Of a DNA stretch of 64,000 nucleotides, positions 44,194 to 53,361 are shown in pieces. Origin of the DNA: Oscillospiraceae bacterium (GTDB taxonomy: Bacteria; Bacillota; Clostridia; Oscillospirales; Oscillospiraceae); contig JAFRIV010000029.1 in the NCBI GenBank assembly GCA_017432615.1, positions 32,918 to 96,917 on the forward strand. The letters run 5' to 3'. Each line of letters starts with the position of its first letter. The first letter of the stretch is position 1. Position numbers and translations under genes: made by a program. Under the pieces are notes generated by a model. It did not search any database, was not told the origin of the DNA, and saw only the letters and a program-made list of their open reading frames with translations.

Positions 44194-46559
44194 GTTTTTT
44201 TGAAAAATCTCTGCAGACACTGGAATTACCGGCAGTGCTGACGCTTCTTGCACAGCAGGCGGTATGTGAATCTGCAAAGGACGAATGTCTTTCTTTAACG
44301 CCCTCTGTCGATCCGGCGCGTGTGGCTGCCCTGCAGGAGGAGACGACTGCTGCCTGTAAAATGATGGTTGTGCGCGGCAGCCCTTCTTTTTCCGGGCTGA
44401 AGGATATCCGGCCGTCTCTGGCACGGGCTGATCTGGGCGGAGCGCTGAACACAAGAGAACTGCTGGAAATTGCCCGTGTCCTGCGCACGACCCGCCTGGT
44501 AAAAGCCTATCTGGCGGAAGACAGTGTGGGCAGAACAAGTATTGATTCCCTTTTTTCCGCGCTTCGGGCCAATAAGTTCCTGGAAGAAAAAATCACCACG
44601 GCAATCGCCGGAGAGGATGAAATCGCCGATAGTGCTTCCGCGGAACTGGCGGATATCCGGCGCAAGATGCGTGCTGCTGCAGCGCGTGCGAGGGAAGCCC
44701 TGCAAAAGATCATTTCTTCTCCGTCTTATGCAAAAGCCCTTCAGGAATCCATAATTACCATGCGATCTGACCGGTATGTTGTACCGGTAAAGGCAGAGTA
44801 TAAAAATGCCGTTCCCGGTCTGGTTCATGACGTTTCTGCAACCGGGGCAACACTTTTTGTGGAGCCGATGGGCGCTGTGAAAGCAAATAACGAACTGCGT
44901 GAGCTGGCAGCAAGAGAAAAACTGGAGATCGAGCGTATTCTGGCGGAACTGTCTGCCGACTGTGCTCTACACCGCCTGGACATGGAATCCGACTACCTGC
45001 TCCTTGTTCGGCTGGATGTGATCTTTGCAAAGGCCAAGCTGTCCTTTGCACTGAACTGCTGTGCAGCGGAAATAGCGAATGAGGTGATCCTTCGTAAGGC
45101 CCGGCATCCGCTTTTGAACCGGGATTCCGCTGTTCCCATTGATATCGAATTGGGCAGGGGGTTTGACACACTGATTATTACCGGCCCGAATACGGGCGGC
45201 AAAACATGTTCCCTGAAAACGCTTGGCCTGCTTTCCGCAATGAATCAGTGCGGGCTGCATATTCCGGCTTCGGAAGGCAGCGTGCTGCCGGTGTTTCAGC
45301 ATATTCTGGCAGATATCGGCGATGAGCAGAGCATTGAGCAGAATCTGTCTACCTTCTCGGCACATATGACGAATATTGTCAGCATTCTGGAAGAATGTGA
45401 TGAGCATTCCCTCGTCCTTTTTGATGAACTCGGTGCGGGTACAGATCCTTCAGAAGGCGCGGCGCTTGCGGTTTCAATCATCGAGAATGTGAGAAAAAAG
45501 AAAGCGCTTCTGGCAGTTACCACACATTATACCGAGTTGAAGTTTTATGCGATCAATGAACCGGGAGTGCTCAATGCCTCCTGCGAGTTTGATGTGGAAA
45601 CATTGCGGCCGACGTATCGGCTTTTGATGGGCATACCGGGCAAATCCAACGCATTTGCCATTTCGCATCGCCTTGGCCTGAGAGATGACATTATTGAAGA
45701 TGCGAAAAGGAGAGTCAGCCGAGACAATGCTTCTTTTGAGGAAACGGTGGAAAAGCTGGAACAGACTCGCCTACTTCTGGAAAAGGATCGGGATGCCGAA
45801 CGGCTGAAGCTGCGTGAGGCGGAGGAGAACGCAAAAAAATCTGCACAATTGCGTGCAGAACTGGAAGTACGCCTGGAAAAAGCAGATCTGAAATCACGCC
45901 GTGAAGCGGAACGCATTCTGCAGGATGCCAGGGAAACAGCGGAGCAGGTGTTTGCCGAATTGGATGAGATGAAAAAGCGCCTCAACGAGGAGGACGACGT
46001 TAGCCGCATCAATGAAGCCCGCAATGCCCTCCGCAGAAAGCTCAATCTTGCCCAGGAGGGACTTTCTCCTTCGGCTCCGGTTGAGGATGTCCGTCTTTCT
46101 GCCAGACCGGTCAAACCGGGAGATACAGTGGAGATCCGTTCCATGGGGGTTCAGGCGGAGGTGCTTTCTGTTTCTCCGGACAGGGTGCTTACACTGAAAG
46201 CCGGTATTATGACGATTACAGCCAGGGAAAGTGAAGTCCTTCTTGTAGAAGGTCGCCAGATCAAAGAGAAAAAAAGACAGACCGGCTCTTCCGGGACGGC
46301 TCTCAGAACTTCCTCCATGCGTCCGGAAATCGATCTTCGCGGGATGGAGTCAATTGAAGCGGTTGCTGCAGCCGAACAGTTTCTGGATAATGCTGTGATG
46401 GCAAAGCTTTCACCGGTTACCATCATCCACGGAAAAGGTACCGGTGCGTTGCGTACTGCCATTCATCAGATGCTGCGGCGCAATAAAATTGTCAAATCCT
46501 TCCGTCTCGGCGTTTTTGGAGAAGGGGAATCAGGTGTAACGATCGTGGAGCTGAAATAG
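44187..46559 (+). CDS. mutS2: Endonuclease MutS2
   Basis: The roughly 790-residue protein lacks the mismatch-recognition domains of MutS. It has the clamp/core and the ATPase: Walker A ITGPNTGGKTCSLKTLGL and Walker B FDELGAGTDPSEGAALA. A coiled coil near 510-620 is rich in E, K and R. A C-terminal Smr nuclease domain carries EIDLRGMESIEAV and IIHGKGTGALRTAI. It acts in recombination control and rescue of collided ribosomes. ATG 44187 is used; a TTG at 44166 has no ribosome site. Confidence 0.94.
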   Translation: MVSFFEKSLQTLELPAVLTLLAQQAVCESAKDECLSLTPSVDPARVAALQEETTAACKMMVVRGSPSFSGLKDIRPSLARADLGGALNTRELLEIARVLRTTRLVKAYLAEDSVGRTSIDSLFSALRANKFLEEKITTAIAGEDEIADSASAELADIRRKMRAAAARAREALQKIISSPSYAKALQESIITMRSDRYVVPVKAEYKNAVPGLVHDVSATGATLFVEPMGAVKANNELRELAAREKLEIERILAELSADCALHRLDMESDYLLLVRLDVIFAKAKLSFALNCCAAEIANEVILRKARHPLLNRDSAVPIDIELGRGFDTLIITGPNTGGKTCSLKTLGLLSAMNQCGLHIPASEGSVLPVFQHILADIGDEQSIEQNLSTFSAHMTNIVSILEECDEHSLVLFDELGAGTDPSEGAALAVSIIENVRKKKALLAVTTHYTELKFYAINEPGVLNASCEFDVETLRPTYRLLMGIPGKSNAFAISHRLGLRDDIIEDAKRRVSRDNASFEETVEKLEQTRLLLEKDRDAERLKLREAEENAKKSAQLRAELEVRLEKADLKSRREAERILQDARETAEQVFAELDEMKKRLNEEDDVSRINEARNALRRKLNLAQEGLSPSAPVEDVRLSARPVKPGDTVEIRSMGVQAEVLSVSPDRVLTLKAGIMTITARESEVLLVEGRQIKEKKRQTGSSGTALRTSSMRPEIDLRGMESIEAVAAAEQFLDNAVMAKLSPVTIIHGKGTGALRTAIHQMLRRNKIVKSFRLGVFGEGESGVTIVELK

Positions 46560-46572
46560 GAGTTTTTTATAT

Positions 46573-48756
46573 ATGAAAAAAATCGCAAAAAACTTTGTTA
46601 TCGGCGGTATCCAGCAGAAGGTGTTCAATCTGGTCCTGGTGGCGATCTTACTGGTGGTAGGGGCATATACTGCAGTGCTGTTTTATCAGTCTTTCAGGAT
46701 TACAACCCTGGTCTCTGAAACCAATGAACGCCAGAAGCAGACCCTGACAGAAACCACGGAATCGGTTATGAATGACCGCCTGACGGCAAATCTCGGGCAA
46801 AGTACGCAGATGGAAGCCTACATTGCAGACGACCTGTTTGAAAGTCTCGCCGGTTCGGTACGGATGATGCAGGATTATGCGCAAAAACTCTTTAATGATC
46901 CCGAAGGATATTCTCTCAGAGGCGTCAGCTTCCCGGATCCGTCAAAGGATGGAGAGGTATCCGTGCAGATGCTGGCAGCTGCGGAGGCTGATTTGGGTGA
47001 TCCTCAGGTTGCGGAAGAACTTGCCCTTGCAGCGAATATGACGGACCTGCTTGCGGCTCTGTTTGACAACACACACATCAATTCCAGTTATGTGGCTCTG
47101 CCGAGCGGCGTGATGCTGCTGGCTGATGATCATCCTTCCACCAAATTCGATTCAAACGGAGATCTGATCCCTATCCCCATACGGGAAAGACCCTGGTACA
47201 CGGGCGCTGTTACTGCCCGCGACCTGGTTTTTACCGATGTTGTACGGGATGTGTTTACCGGAGAGATCGGCATCATGTGCGCAGCTCCGGTTTACCGGGG
47301 TGAGGAACTTGCTGCCGTGGTAGGTGCTGATCTGTTTCTGGACAGCATGGCACAGGCAGTGGATGCCTCCGATGACGGAGGAGACGGTTTTGTATGCATT
47401 ATCAACGAACAGGGACATGTAATCTTTTCTCCAAGGACGGAAGGAGTCTTTCAGGTAAAACCGGCAAATGAGGCAGCAGATCTTCGCAGGTCGGATGACA
47501 CCGCACTGGCTGCCTTGCTCGGCGATGCCTTTCATACGCTTACCGAACCTGTTCTCGTTACCGTAGACGGGAGCGGGTACTACATGTGCGGAGCTCCCAT
47601 TGGAACAGTTGGCTGGGTGTTGGTCAATGCCGTCAGTCAGAAAACTGCAGATCGTGTTGCCGCGCAGATGAACGATCAGTATGACAGCATACTGAATACG
47701 GCATATGATACGTTTTACCGGAATCTTTCCCATTCCCGTACGACGATTCTGGTGCTTTTGCTTGTTGCTTCTGTTCTGGCACTTTCTAGTGCACTGATTC
47801 TCGCAAAACGCATTGTGAACCCCCTGGGAACCATCACGACCCGTATTCAGAATCTCGGCGGCAAAAACCTGCAGTTTATGATGGAAGATGCCTATCGCAC
47901 CGGCGATGAGATCGAAGTGCTGGCCGATTCCTTCGCGAAGCTCTCCGCAAAAACGCTGCGCTATGTGGATGAGGTGACCAGAATAACGGCAGAAAAGGAA
48001 CGCATCGGAGCCGAATTGAACATGGCAACAGCTATACAGGCCAGCCAGCTGCCGCAGTTGTTTCCGCCTTTTCCCAACCGGAAGGAGTTTGACCTGTATG
48101 CCACTATGGATCCGGCGAAGGAAGTCGGCGGTGATTTCTATGACTTCTTTCTTGTGGATAATGATCATATTGCTCTTGTTATGGCGGATGTTTCCGGCAA
48201 AGGTGTCCCGGCAGCTTTGTTTATGATGGTGTCACGTGTCCTGATCAAAACGCACCTGCAAAACGGCGAGAGTCCGGCTGAAGCGCTTTGCAACGTCAAT
48301 GAACTTCTGTGCGAATCCAATGATGCCGGCTTTTTTGTAACTGTCTGGGCAGCTGTTCTGGAGATTTCTACCGGAAAAGGAATCGCAGTCAATGCCGGAC
48401 ACGAGCATCCTGCCATCCACCGTGCAAACGAAGAATTCGCACTGGTGACATACCGCCATTCTCCTGCCGTCGCTACTATGGAGGGATTAAAATTCCGGGA
48501 ACATTCGTTTATGCTGCATCCGGGCGACAGTTTCTTTGTCTATACTGATGGAGTTGCCGAAGCCGCCAACGCCGAAAATGAACTTTTCGGAACGGAACGT
48601 ATGCTGGATGCTTTGAATGAAGATCCGGATGCAGATCCGCAGACGATCCTGAAAAATGTCAGGGAAGGGATTGACGGCTTCGTCTCCGGAGCGGAGCAAT
48701 TTGATGATATCACCATGCTGTGTTTAAAATACTACGGCCCAAAAAAGCCGGAATGA
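46573..48756 (+). CDS. Membrane sensor phosphatase: dCache, HAMP and SpoIIE-type PP2C
   Basis: The 727-residue protein has a membrane span near residues 17-40 (VFNLVLVAILLVVGAYTAVL). An extracytoplasmic Cache-type sensor of about 350 residues follows (RERPWYTGAVTARDLVFTDV is the Cache signature). A second span (TTILVLLLVASVLALSSALI) leads into HAMP (NPLGTITTRIQNLG). The SpoIIE/RsbU PP2C domain has DPAKEVGGDFYDFF, MADVSGKGVPAALFM and EQFDDITMLCL; its metal-binding aspartates are present. Such proteins dephosphorylate anti-anti-sigma factors. No partner gene lies next to it. Confidence 0.92.
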   Translation: MKKIAKNFVIGGIQQKVFNLVLVAILLVVGAYTAVLFYQSFRITTLVSETNERQKQTLTETTESVMNDRLTANLGQSTQMEAYIADDLFESLAGSVRMMQDYAQKLFNDPEGYSLRGVSFPDPSKDGEVSVQMLAAAEADLGDPQVAEELALAANMTDLLAALFDNTHINSSYVALPSGVMLLADDHPSTKFDSNGDLIPIPIRERPWYTGAVTARDLVFTDVVRDVFTGEIGIMCAAPVYRGEELAAVVGADLFLDSMAQAVDASDDGGDGFVCIINEQGHVIFSPRTEGVFQVKPANEAADLRRSDDTALAALLGDAFHTLTEPVLVTVDGSGYYMCGAPIGTVGWVLVNAVSQKTADRVAAQMNDQYDSILNTAYDTFYRNLSHSRTTILVLLLVASVLALSSALILAKRIVNPLGTITTRIQNLGGKNLQFMMEDAYRTGDEIEVLADSFAKLSAKTLRYVDEVTRITAEKERIGAELNMATAIQASQLPQLFPPFPNRKEFDLYATMDPAKEVGGDFYDFFLVDNDHIALVMADVSGKGVPAALFMMVSRVLIKTHLQNGESPAEALCNVNELLCESNDAGFFVTVWAAVLEISTGKGIAVNAGHEHPAIHRANEEFALVTYRHSPAVATMEGLKFREHSFMLHPGDSFFVYTDGVAEAANAENELFGTERMLDALNEDPDADPQTILKNVREGIDGFVSGAEQFDDITMLCLKYYGPKKPE

Positions 48757-48759
48757 AAT

Positions 48760-50772
48760 ATGGAATTCTATTCAAATAAATTTAAACTGATCCTCGCCTC
48801 TGTTTTCAGTGATGAAACAGATCTTTTCCGCACACCTGCCGAACCGGATCCCGGGGATACGGTGACTGTTCGTCTTCGTATCCTGAAAGGGACAGAAGCA
48901 AGTGTCAGTTTGTTGCTGGGCCAGAACAGGCAGGAAAAGCCAATGAACCTTATAAAGACCGATGTGTGTTTTGACTGGTTTGAGACGGACCTGAGATGTT
49001 TTGGGGCGGCCACACAGTTTTATTCTTTTCTGATCCGGCTGGGCGGAGGGATGATCTGTTATAACCGAAGCGGAGCGGTAATGGTTAATTCTATCCCAAA
49101 TCCGGATAAAGAGCATTCTTTTCGCATAATTCCCGGCTTTCATGTGCCGGCGTGGGCAAAAGGAGCTACGCAATATCAGATCTTTCCCGATCGGTTCTGT
49201 AATGGAAATCCGGATAATGATGTCCGGAACGGGGAATATCAGTACCTTGGATACCCTGTAACACACGCAAACCACTGGGATGATCCTCTCACGAAAAATG
49301 ATTTCTGCTGTTTTTACGGCGGTGATTTGATCGGGGTGGAAGCAAAGCTTGATTATCTGCAGTCCCTTGGCGTGAAAGCACTTTACTTTAATCCGATTTT
49401 TACAGCGCCTTCCAGCCATAAATACGATACGCAGGATTATGAGCATGTCGATCCGCATCTTGCTATGATCGTCAATGACGGTGATTATGGCATGCGTACA
49501 ACGAATGAGGAAAATCTGAAGGCTGCCGATAAATATTTTGAACATTTCTGCAGTGAAGTCCATCGCCGGGGAATGAAACTGATCCTTGACGGTGTATTTA
49601 ATCACTGCGGGTCTTTTCACCGATGGCTTGATAAGGAAGGGCTGTATGCGGCTGCGGACAGACCGGGGGCACTACAGAGCGTTGCAAGCCCGTATAGAGA
49701 TTATTTTTCTTTCACCGGAGAGAAATATGACGCCTGGTGGGGAATGGAAACACTGCCAAAACTGAATTATGAGAAGTCGGGAAAACTTTGTGATGAGATT
49801 TTTCGAATTGCGGAAAAATGGATATCTCCCCCTTACTGTATAGATGGCTGGCGTTTGGATGTTGCTTCCGATCTCGGGCACAGCCGAGAGTTTAATCATC
49901 TTTTCTGGAAGGAATTCCGCCGTAGGGTAAAGGCAATTAATCCGGAAGTGCTGATCGTTGCAGAACATTACGGAGATCCATCGGAATGGCTTTGCGGGGA
50001 CGAATGGGACACCGTTATGAATTATGATGCCTTTATGGATCCGGTGAGTTACTTTCTCACAGGGATGGAGAAGCATTCCGATTCGATGCGGGAAGATTTA
50101 TTCCAGAACGGGTCGGCGTTCTTCCGCCTGATGAGGGAGAAAATGGCGCATCTTCCTACGCCGTCTCTGCAATGTGCCATGAATGAGCTGAGCAATCATG
50201 ACCACAGCCGGTTTTTAACGCGTACCAACGGCAGAGTCGGCAGGCTGGAATCGGCAGGAAGCGAATCTGCTTCTCTGAACATCCTGAAAGGAGTATTCCG
50301 GGAGGCGGTGCTGATTCAAATGACGTGGCCTGGTGCCCCGACAATTTATTATGGGGATGAGGCGGGTTTGACCGGATGGACAGATCCAGACAATCGCCGT
50401 ACTTTCCCTTGGGGATACGAAGACCTTGGGCTGATCGAACTGCACAAGGCACTATCAGACCTGAGGACCAAATACCCTGCTTTGAAAAACGGAAGTATGC
50501 AGCCGCTTTGTTCCGGAACCGGTTATATTGCCTATGCACGTTTTGATGCATCCGGTACGATTATTATTGTATGCAACAATCTTGATCGTATGCAGGAACT
50601 GTTGATCCCTCTGGCTGCGGCCGGCATTGAAGATGGGGCGCGAATGAAAAAGATCTTTTTTACAGATGATATCGGGTTCATGGAATTATGCGAAAACTGC
50701 GGTACGGTTAAAAACGGAATGCTCTCTATATGGCTGGACGGTCATCATTCCGCCATTCTGATTCCGGAATAA
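48760..50772 (+). CDS. GH13 alpha-glucanase (neopullulanase/cyclomaltodextrinase-like)
   Basis: The 670-residue protein has an N-terminal CBM34-like domain of about 125 residues and a TIM barrel with the GH13 regions. Nucleophile D367 lies in DGWRLDVASD, acid/base E402 in VAEHYGD and transition-state D481 in NHDHSRFL. The region-I motif LDGVFNHCG is present. No signal peptide is seen, so it is cytoplasmic. It should split imported maltodextrins or cyclodextrins, with the upstream phosphohexomutase nearby. It starts 3 bp after the SpoIIE-type gene. Confidence 0.9.
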   Translation: MEFYSNKFKLILASVFSDETDLFRTPAEPDPGDTVTVRLRILKGTEASVSLLLGQNRQEKPMNLIKTDVCFDWFETDLRCFGAATQFYSFLIRLGGGMICYNRSGAVMVNSIPNPDKEHSFRIIPGFHVPAWAKGATQYQIFPDRFCNGNPDNDVRNGEYQYLGYPVTHANHWDDPLTKNDFCCFYGGDLIGVEAKLDYLQSLGVKALYFNPIFTAPSSHKYDTQDYEHVDPHLAMIVNDGDYGMRTTNEENLKAADKYFEHFCSEVHRRGMKLILDGVFNHCGSFHRWLDKEGLYAAADRPGALQSVASPYRDYFSFTGEKYDAWWGMETLPKLNYEKSGKLCDEIFRIAEKWISPPYCIDGWRLDVASDLGHSREFNHLFWKEFRRRVKAINPEVLIVAEHYGDPSEWLCGDEWDTVMNYDAFMDPVSYFLTGMEKHSDSMREDLFQNGSAFFRLMREKMAHLPTPSLQCAMNELSNHDHSRFLTRTNGRVGRLESAGSESASLNILKGVFREAVLIQMTWPGAPTIYYGDEAGLTGWTDPDNRRTFPWGYEDLGLIELHKALSDLRTKYPALKNGSMQPLCSGTGYIAYARFDASGTIIIVCNNLDRMQELLIPLAAAGIEDGARMKKIFFTDDIGFMELCENCGTVKNGMLSIWLDGHHSAILIPE

Positions 50773-50838
50773 AAGGAAACGCAGCAGTGTTTCGGCAGCA
50801 GTTATTTGTACTTTCTTCTTACGAAAGGAAAATTTGCA

Positions 50839-51711
50839 GTGGGAAAAAAGTTAACACGTAAAAAATGCAGGCTTTTAGTCATCCTAATGCATGCTATTAT
50901 AATAATTTGCATGCTGTTGCCCGTTGAATCCCAGGCCCTGGATAAAGATCGGGATTTTTCAGAAGTGACCAAACTTGAGGAGATATGAGAACGAAATGTA
51001 CTGAAAGTGGGAACAACAGGGGATTATATGCCCATGTCTTACCTCAATCCGGAAACAGGCGACTATGTTGGTTTTGATACAGAACTTGCAAAGGATCTTG
51101 CTGACGAGTTGGGTGTCACGATAGAGTATGTAAAAACATCCTGGCCATCACTGATGGAAGATATGCTTGCAGGTAAATTCGACCTTGCAATCTGTGGTGT
51201 CACCATCAATGATACCCGGAAAGAACAGGCGTTGATGTCTGACGGTTATCTTGAAAATGGAAAAACCATCCTTTGCCGTGCGGAAGATGCTTATACATTT
51301 ACAAGTCTTGAAGCAATCAACCGGCCGGAGGTGCGTGTTATGGTGAATCCGGGCGGTCTCAATGAACAGTTTGCCCGTGAAAATCTGCCGGATGTAACCT
51401 TGATAATCCATGATGTCAATCAGGAAATCCCGGGTCTTGTTGCCTCTGGAGAAGCAGATATTATGATCACAGAGATTGTGGAAGCAGGATATTATGTCGG
51501 ACAGGATGACCGCCTTGCCGCACCGCTCATATATGAACCATATACGGATGGAGAGATCGGAATCCTTATGCAAAAAGGGTCTGAAGACTTGATGAACTAT
51601 GTGAATGAATTTCTGCAGAAAGAAAAAAACTCCGGAAGAATCGATGAACTGGCGGAAGATTATTTCTTTAAGTATATAGAATATGAGGATACAAACAAAC
51701 CTGCTGCGTAA
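50839..51711 (+). pseudogene. Cyclohexadienyl dehydratase/solute-binding-like gene with one in-frame TGA
   Basis: GTG 50839, after AAAGGA, opens a signal peptide (KCRLLVILMHAIIIICMLLP). The frame stops at TGA 50986-50988 (LEEI-stop-ERNVLKVG) and then runs on in the same frame to 51711. Relatives have Arg at this place (LEEIRERxVLKVGTTGDY), so a single CGA-to-TGA change explains the stop. The mature part is a type-2 periplasmic-binding fold. It is especially close in motif to PheC-type cyclohexadienyl dehydratases: TTGDYMPMSYLNPETGDYVG, INRPEVRVMVNPGGLNEQFA, GEADIMITE. It is either a recent nonsense allele or a read-through gene. An amino-acid ABC-transporter binding protein is the alternative; no permease or ATPase gene is adjacent. 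Confidence 0.75.
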
Positions 51712-51850
51712 ATAGATTAAATGCGGTCCGCAGGATCTTATGTTTTCCTTGAGAAAGAGTAAAATGCAGGGATCCTGCAGCATAAAAACGGAATGTCGAC
51801 AGCTGACAGCGTTTTACATCTTGAAAGCGGGACTTTTTGACGACAGATTT

Positions 51851-51882
51851 AGCACTCTGCGAACTGCAGAGTGCTGTTTTTT
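51851..51882 (+). repeat. Hairpin/T-tract repeat, copy A
   Basis: The stem AGCACTCTGC/GCAGAGTGCT with loop GAACT is followed by GTTTTTTAGCGG. Compared with copies D and E the outermost pair is changed on both sides (G-C to A-T), which is a compensatory change. It lies between the broken dehydratase-like gene and the first sigma factor. The 139 bp before it hold no recognised gene. Confidence 0.85.
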
Positions 51883-51933
51883 AGCGGTAGTTACGAGTGT
51901 CAGCCTTGCATCCCGATGGGATGCGCCGACCTC

Positions 51934-51986
51934 TGAAAAAATTTTTCAAATAATGAAACCGTTCAGCTCAGAACTGGACTATTATA
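51934..51986 (+). promoter_or_regulatory. Putative ECF-type promoter and palindrome, sigma copy 1
   Basis: TGAAAC (51954-51959), 16 bp, then GGACTA (51976-51981) matches the layout of ECF promoters (TGAAAC-N16-CGTA type). A perfect palindrome TGAAAAAATTTTTCA (51934-51948) lies just upstream. The same block with the same spacing stands before the second sigma copy, while the sequence around it is less conserved. Self-activation is likely. Confidence 0.55.
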
Positions 51987-52025
51987 GGCGAATGACCGTG
52001 ATAAAAGAGAATCGAGGTGAGATGC

Positions 52026-52562
52026 TTGACGGATGCAAAAGCATTAACGCAATTACAGTCAGGTGATCAACAGGCGCTGGAATGGTTCATTGATAGATAT
52101 GGCAACTACGTAGGAACTGTCGTAAACAGTGTTCTGCAGAATTGCATGAGTCGTGAAGACGTGGAAGAAGTTGCCGCCGATGTGTTTGTCACCTTCTGGA
52201 AAAGTGCGAAGAATCTTCTACCCATAAATCTAAAAGGGTATTTAAGCCGCGTAGCCAGAAGTCTCGCTTTGCGGAAACTTCGGGAGAAGACTCAGGAACT
52301 GCCTTTAGAGGAAGATGTTCTGTTTATTGAAGAAAACTCTCTGATTGAAAGAATTGATCAGGAGCAACGGGATCAGCGGGTGCGGGAGACAGTACTCTCT
52401 ATGACGCAGCCGGACCGGGAAATCTTTCTTCGTCATTATTACTATTGCCAAAGCATCGCTGTGATAGCAGAAAAGATGAAGATGAATCCGTCCACGATCA
52501 AGACTCGACTTAAACGTGGACGGGAAAAGCTTCGGCAGTATCTTACCGGATATGAATCGTAA
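52026..52562 (+). CDS. ECF-like RNA polymerase sigma factor, copy 1
   Basis: The 178-residue sigma-70 family protein has region 2 (LQSGDQQALEWFIDRYGNYV to DVFVTFWKSAKNLLP) and region 4 (LSMTQPDREIFLRHYYYCQS, AEKMKMNPSTIKTRLKRGRE). It lacks regions 1 and 3, as do ECF factors. TTG 52026 is the best start, 6 bp after AGGTG; the GTG at 52017 lies inside that ribosome site. It is followed 15 bp later by a membrane protein that is probably its anti-sigma. A near-identical pair lies 10,116 bp downstream. Confidence 0.87.
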   Translation: MTDAKALTQLQSGDQQALEWFIDRYGNYVGTVVNSVLQNCMSREDVEEVAADVFVTFWKSAKNLLPINLKGYLSRVARSLALRKLREKTQELPLEEDVLFIEENSLIERIDQEQRDQRVRETVLSMTQPDREIFLRHYYYCQSIAVIAEKMKMNPSTIKTRLKRGREKLRQYLTGYES

Positions 52563-52577
52563 CAGGAGGTAGATGAA

Positions 52578-53198
52578 ATGGAAATCAGGATTCATGAGTT
52601 GTTGAACGGATACGAGGACAGCTCCGTTTCGATGGAAGAAACAAATATTGTCTCCGCAATGAGAATCAAAGAACTGGCAGAAATGAAGATTGAACAGACC
52701 GAAACACTGTACAAACCACTGCATACAGCAAGAAAACGCATTCTTACGCTGGCACTGGCAGCCGCGCTGATGCTGTCCCTTGGTATCGCAGCATATTCTG
52801 CCGGACAGGTTATCTTCGGCTGGGGAGAGAATATGGAAATCCATGCTGAAAAGACAGAGGGGGGCATTCAGACAAACGTCTACGTCCACACGGACAATCT
52901 CACAGAACCTGTGAGCTTTGAGAACGGACGTATGATTTTTATCGTCCATGATGAGCATATTGACATCACAGATCAGGTATCGGAGACACAACCCTATATT
53001 TATCAGTTTTCCGATGAGGAGGGCGTTCTTCACTATTGGATCATCGGGAAAAACGGACCTGAATTGGAGCACTATGGGTATGCGGAATGTCTTCATCCAT
53101 CTGAGAGCGAATGGACAGCCGGATATGTTGCCCGCACAAATGGTAATACTGCTCCCTGGCTTGATAGGGCAAAAGAAGAACTTGGCTTTGATTTTTAG
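52578..53198 (+). CDS. Single-span membrane protein, putative anti-sigma factor, copy 1
   Basis: The 206-residue protein has a charged cytoplasmic N terminus of about 55 residues (MEIRIHELLNGYEDSSVSME), one span (LTLALAAALMLSLGIAAYSA), then an extracellular domain of about 125 residues (EPVSFENGRMIFIVHDEHID to WLDRAKEELGFDF). The layout and the place after an ECF gene point to an anti-sigma that senses an outside signal. No zinc-binding anti-sigma motif is present. AGGAGG precedes the ATG by 9 bp. The family is similar in layout to DUF4179 proteins, but I cannot confirm it. Confidence 0.75.
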   Translation: MEIRIHELLNGYEDSSVSMEETNIVSAMRIKELAEMKIEQTETLYKPLHTARKRILTLALAAALMLSLGIAAYSAGQVIFGWGENMEIHAEKTEGGIQTNVYVHTDNLTEPVSFENGRMIFIVHDEHIDITDQVSETQPYIYQFSDEEGVLHYWIIGKNGPELEHYGYAECLHPSESEWTAGYVARTNGNTAPWLDRAKEELGFDF

Positions 53199-53259
53199 AC
53201 CGTTTCTGTATCGCCGCTGAAGCATCAATACAGAATCTGCCGGTTTCATTTTGCCGCAA

Positions 53260-53293
53260 TGCAACTTATCGCCTCAAAATGCATCTTACCGCC
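53260..53293 (+). promoter_or_regulatory. Direct repeat, candidate LytTR operator
   Basis: TGCAACTTATCGCC (53260-53273) and TGCATCTTACCGCC (53280-53293) agree in 12 of 14 positions at a 20-bp period. They end 7 bp before the -35 box. LytTR-type regulators generally bind pairs of direct repeats about 21 bp apart, and a LytTR gene lies in the operon. Confidence 0.55.
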
Positions 53294-53300
53294 CAAAGCC

Positions 53301-53328
53301 TTGAAAAAAACAGGAAACACGCTAAAAT
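53301..53328 (+). promoter_or_regulatory. Promoter of the hydrolase-LytTR-DUF3021 operon
   Basis: TTGAAA (53301-53306) and TAAAAT (53323-53328) are 16 bp apart, with the ATG 33 bp downstream. Confidence 0.6.
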
Positions 53329-53361
53329 GGCCCTGCAATCTGAAAAGGACAGGTGATCATA

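Noticed and set aside
50986-50988. Selenocysteine or recoded UGA
   Set aside because: The family has arginine here, not cysteine; a C-to-T change of CGA is simpler, and TGA is a normal stop elsewhere in the window.
52022-52066. Short ATG frame (about 14 codons) overlapping the sigma start, as a leader peptide
   Set aside because: The ribosome site is only 2 bp from this ATG and fits TTG 52026 better. At copy 2 the peptide frame is not preserved as a clear unit.
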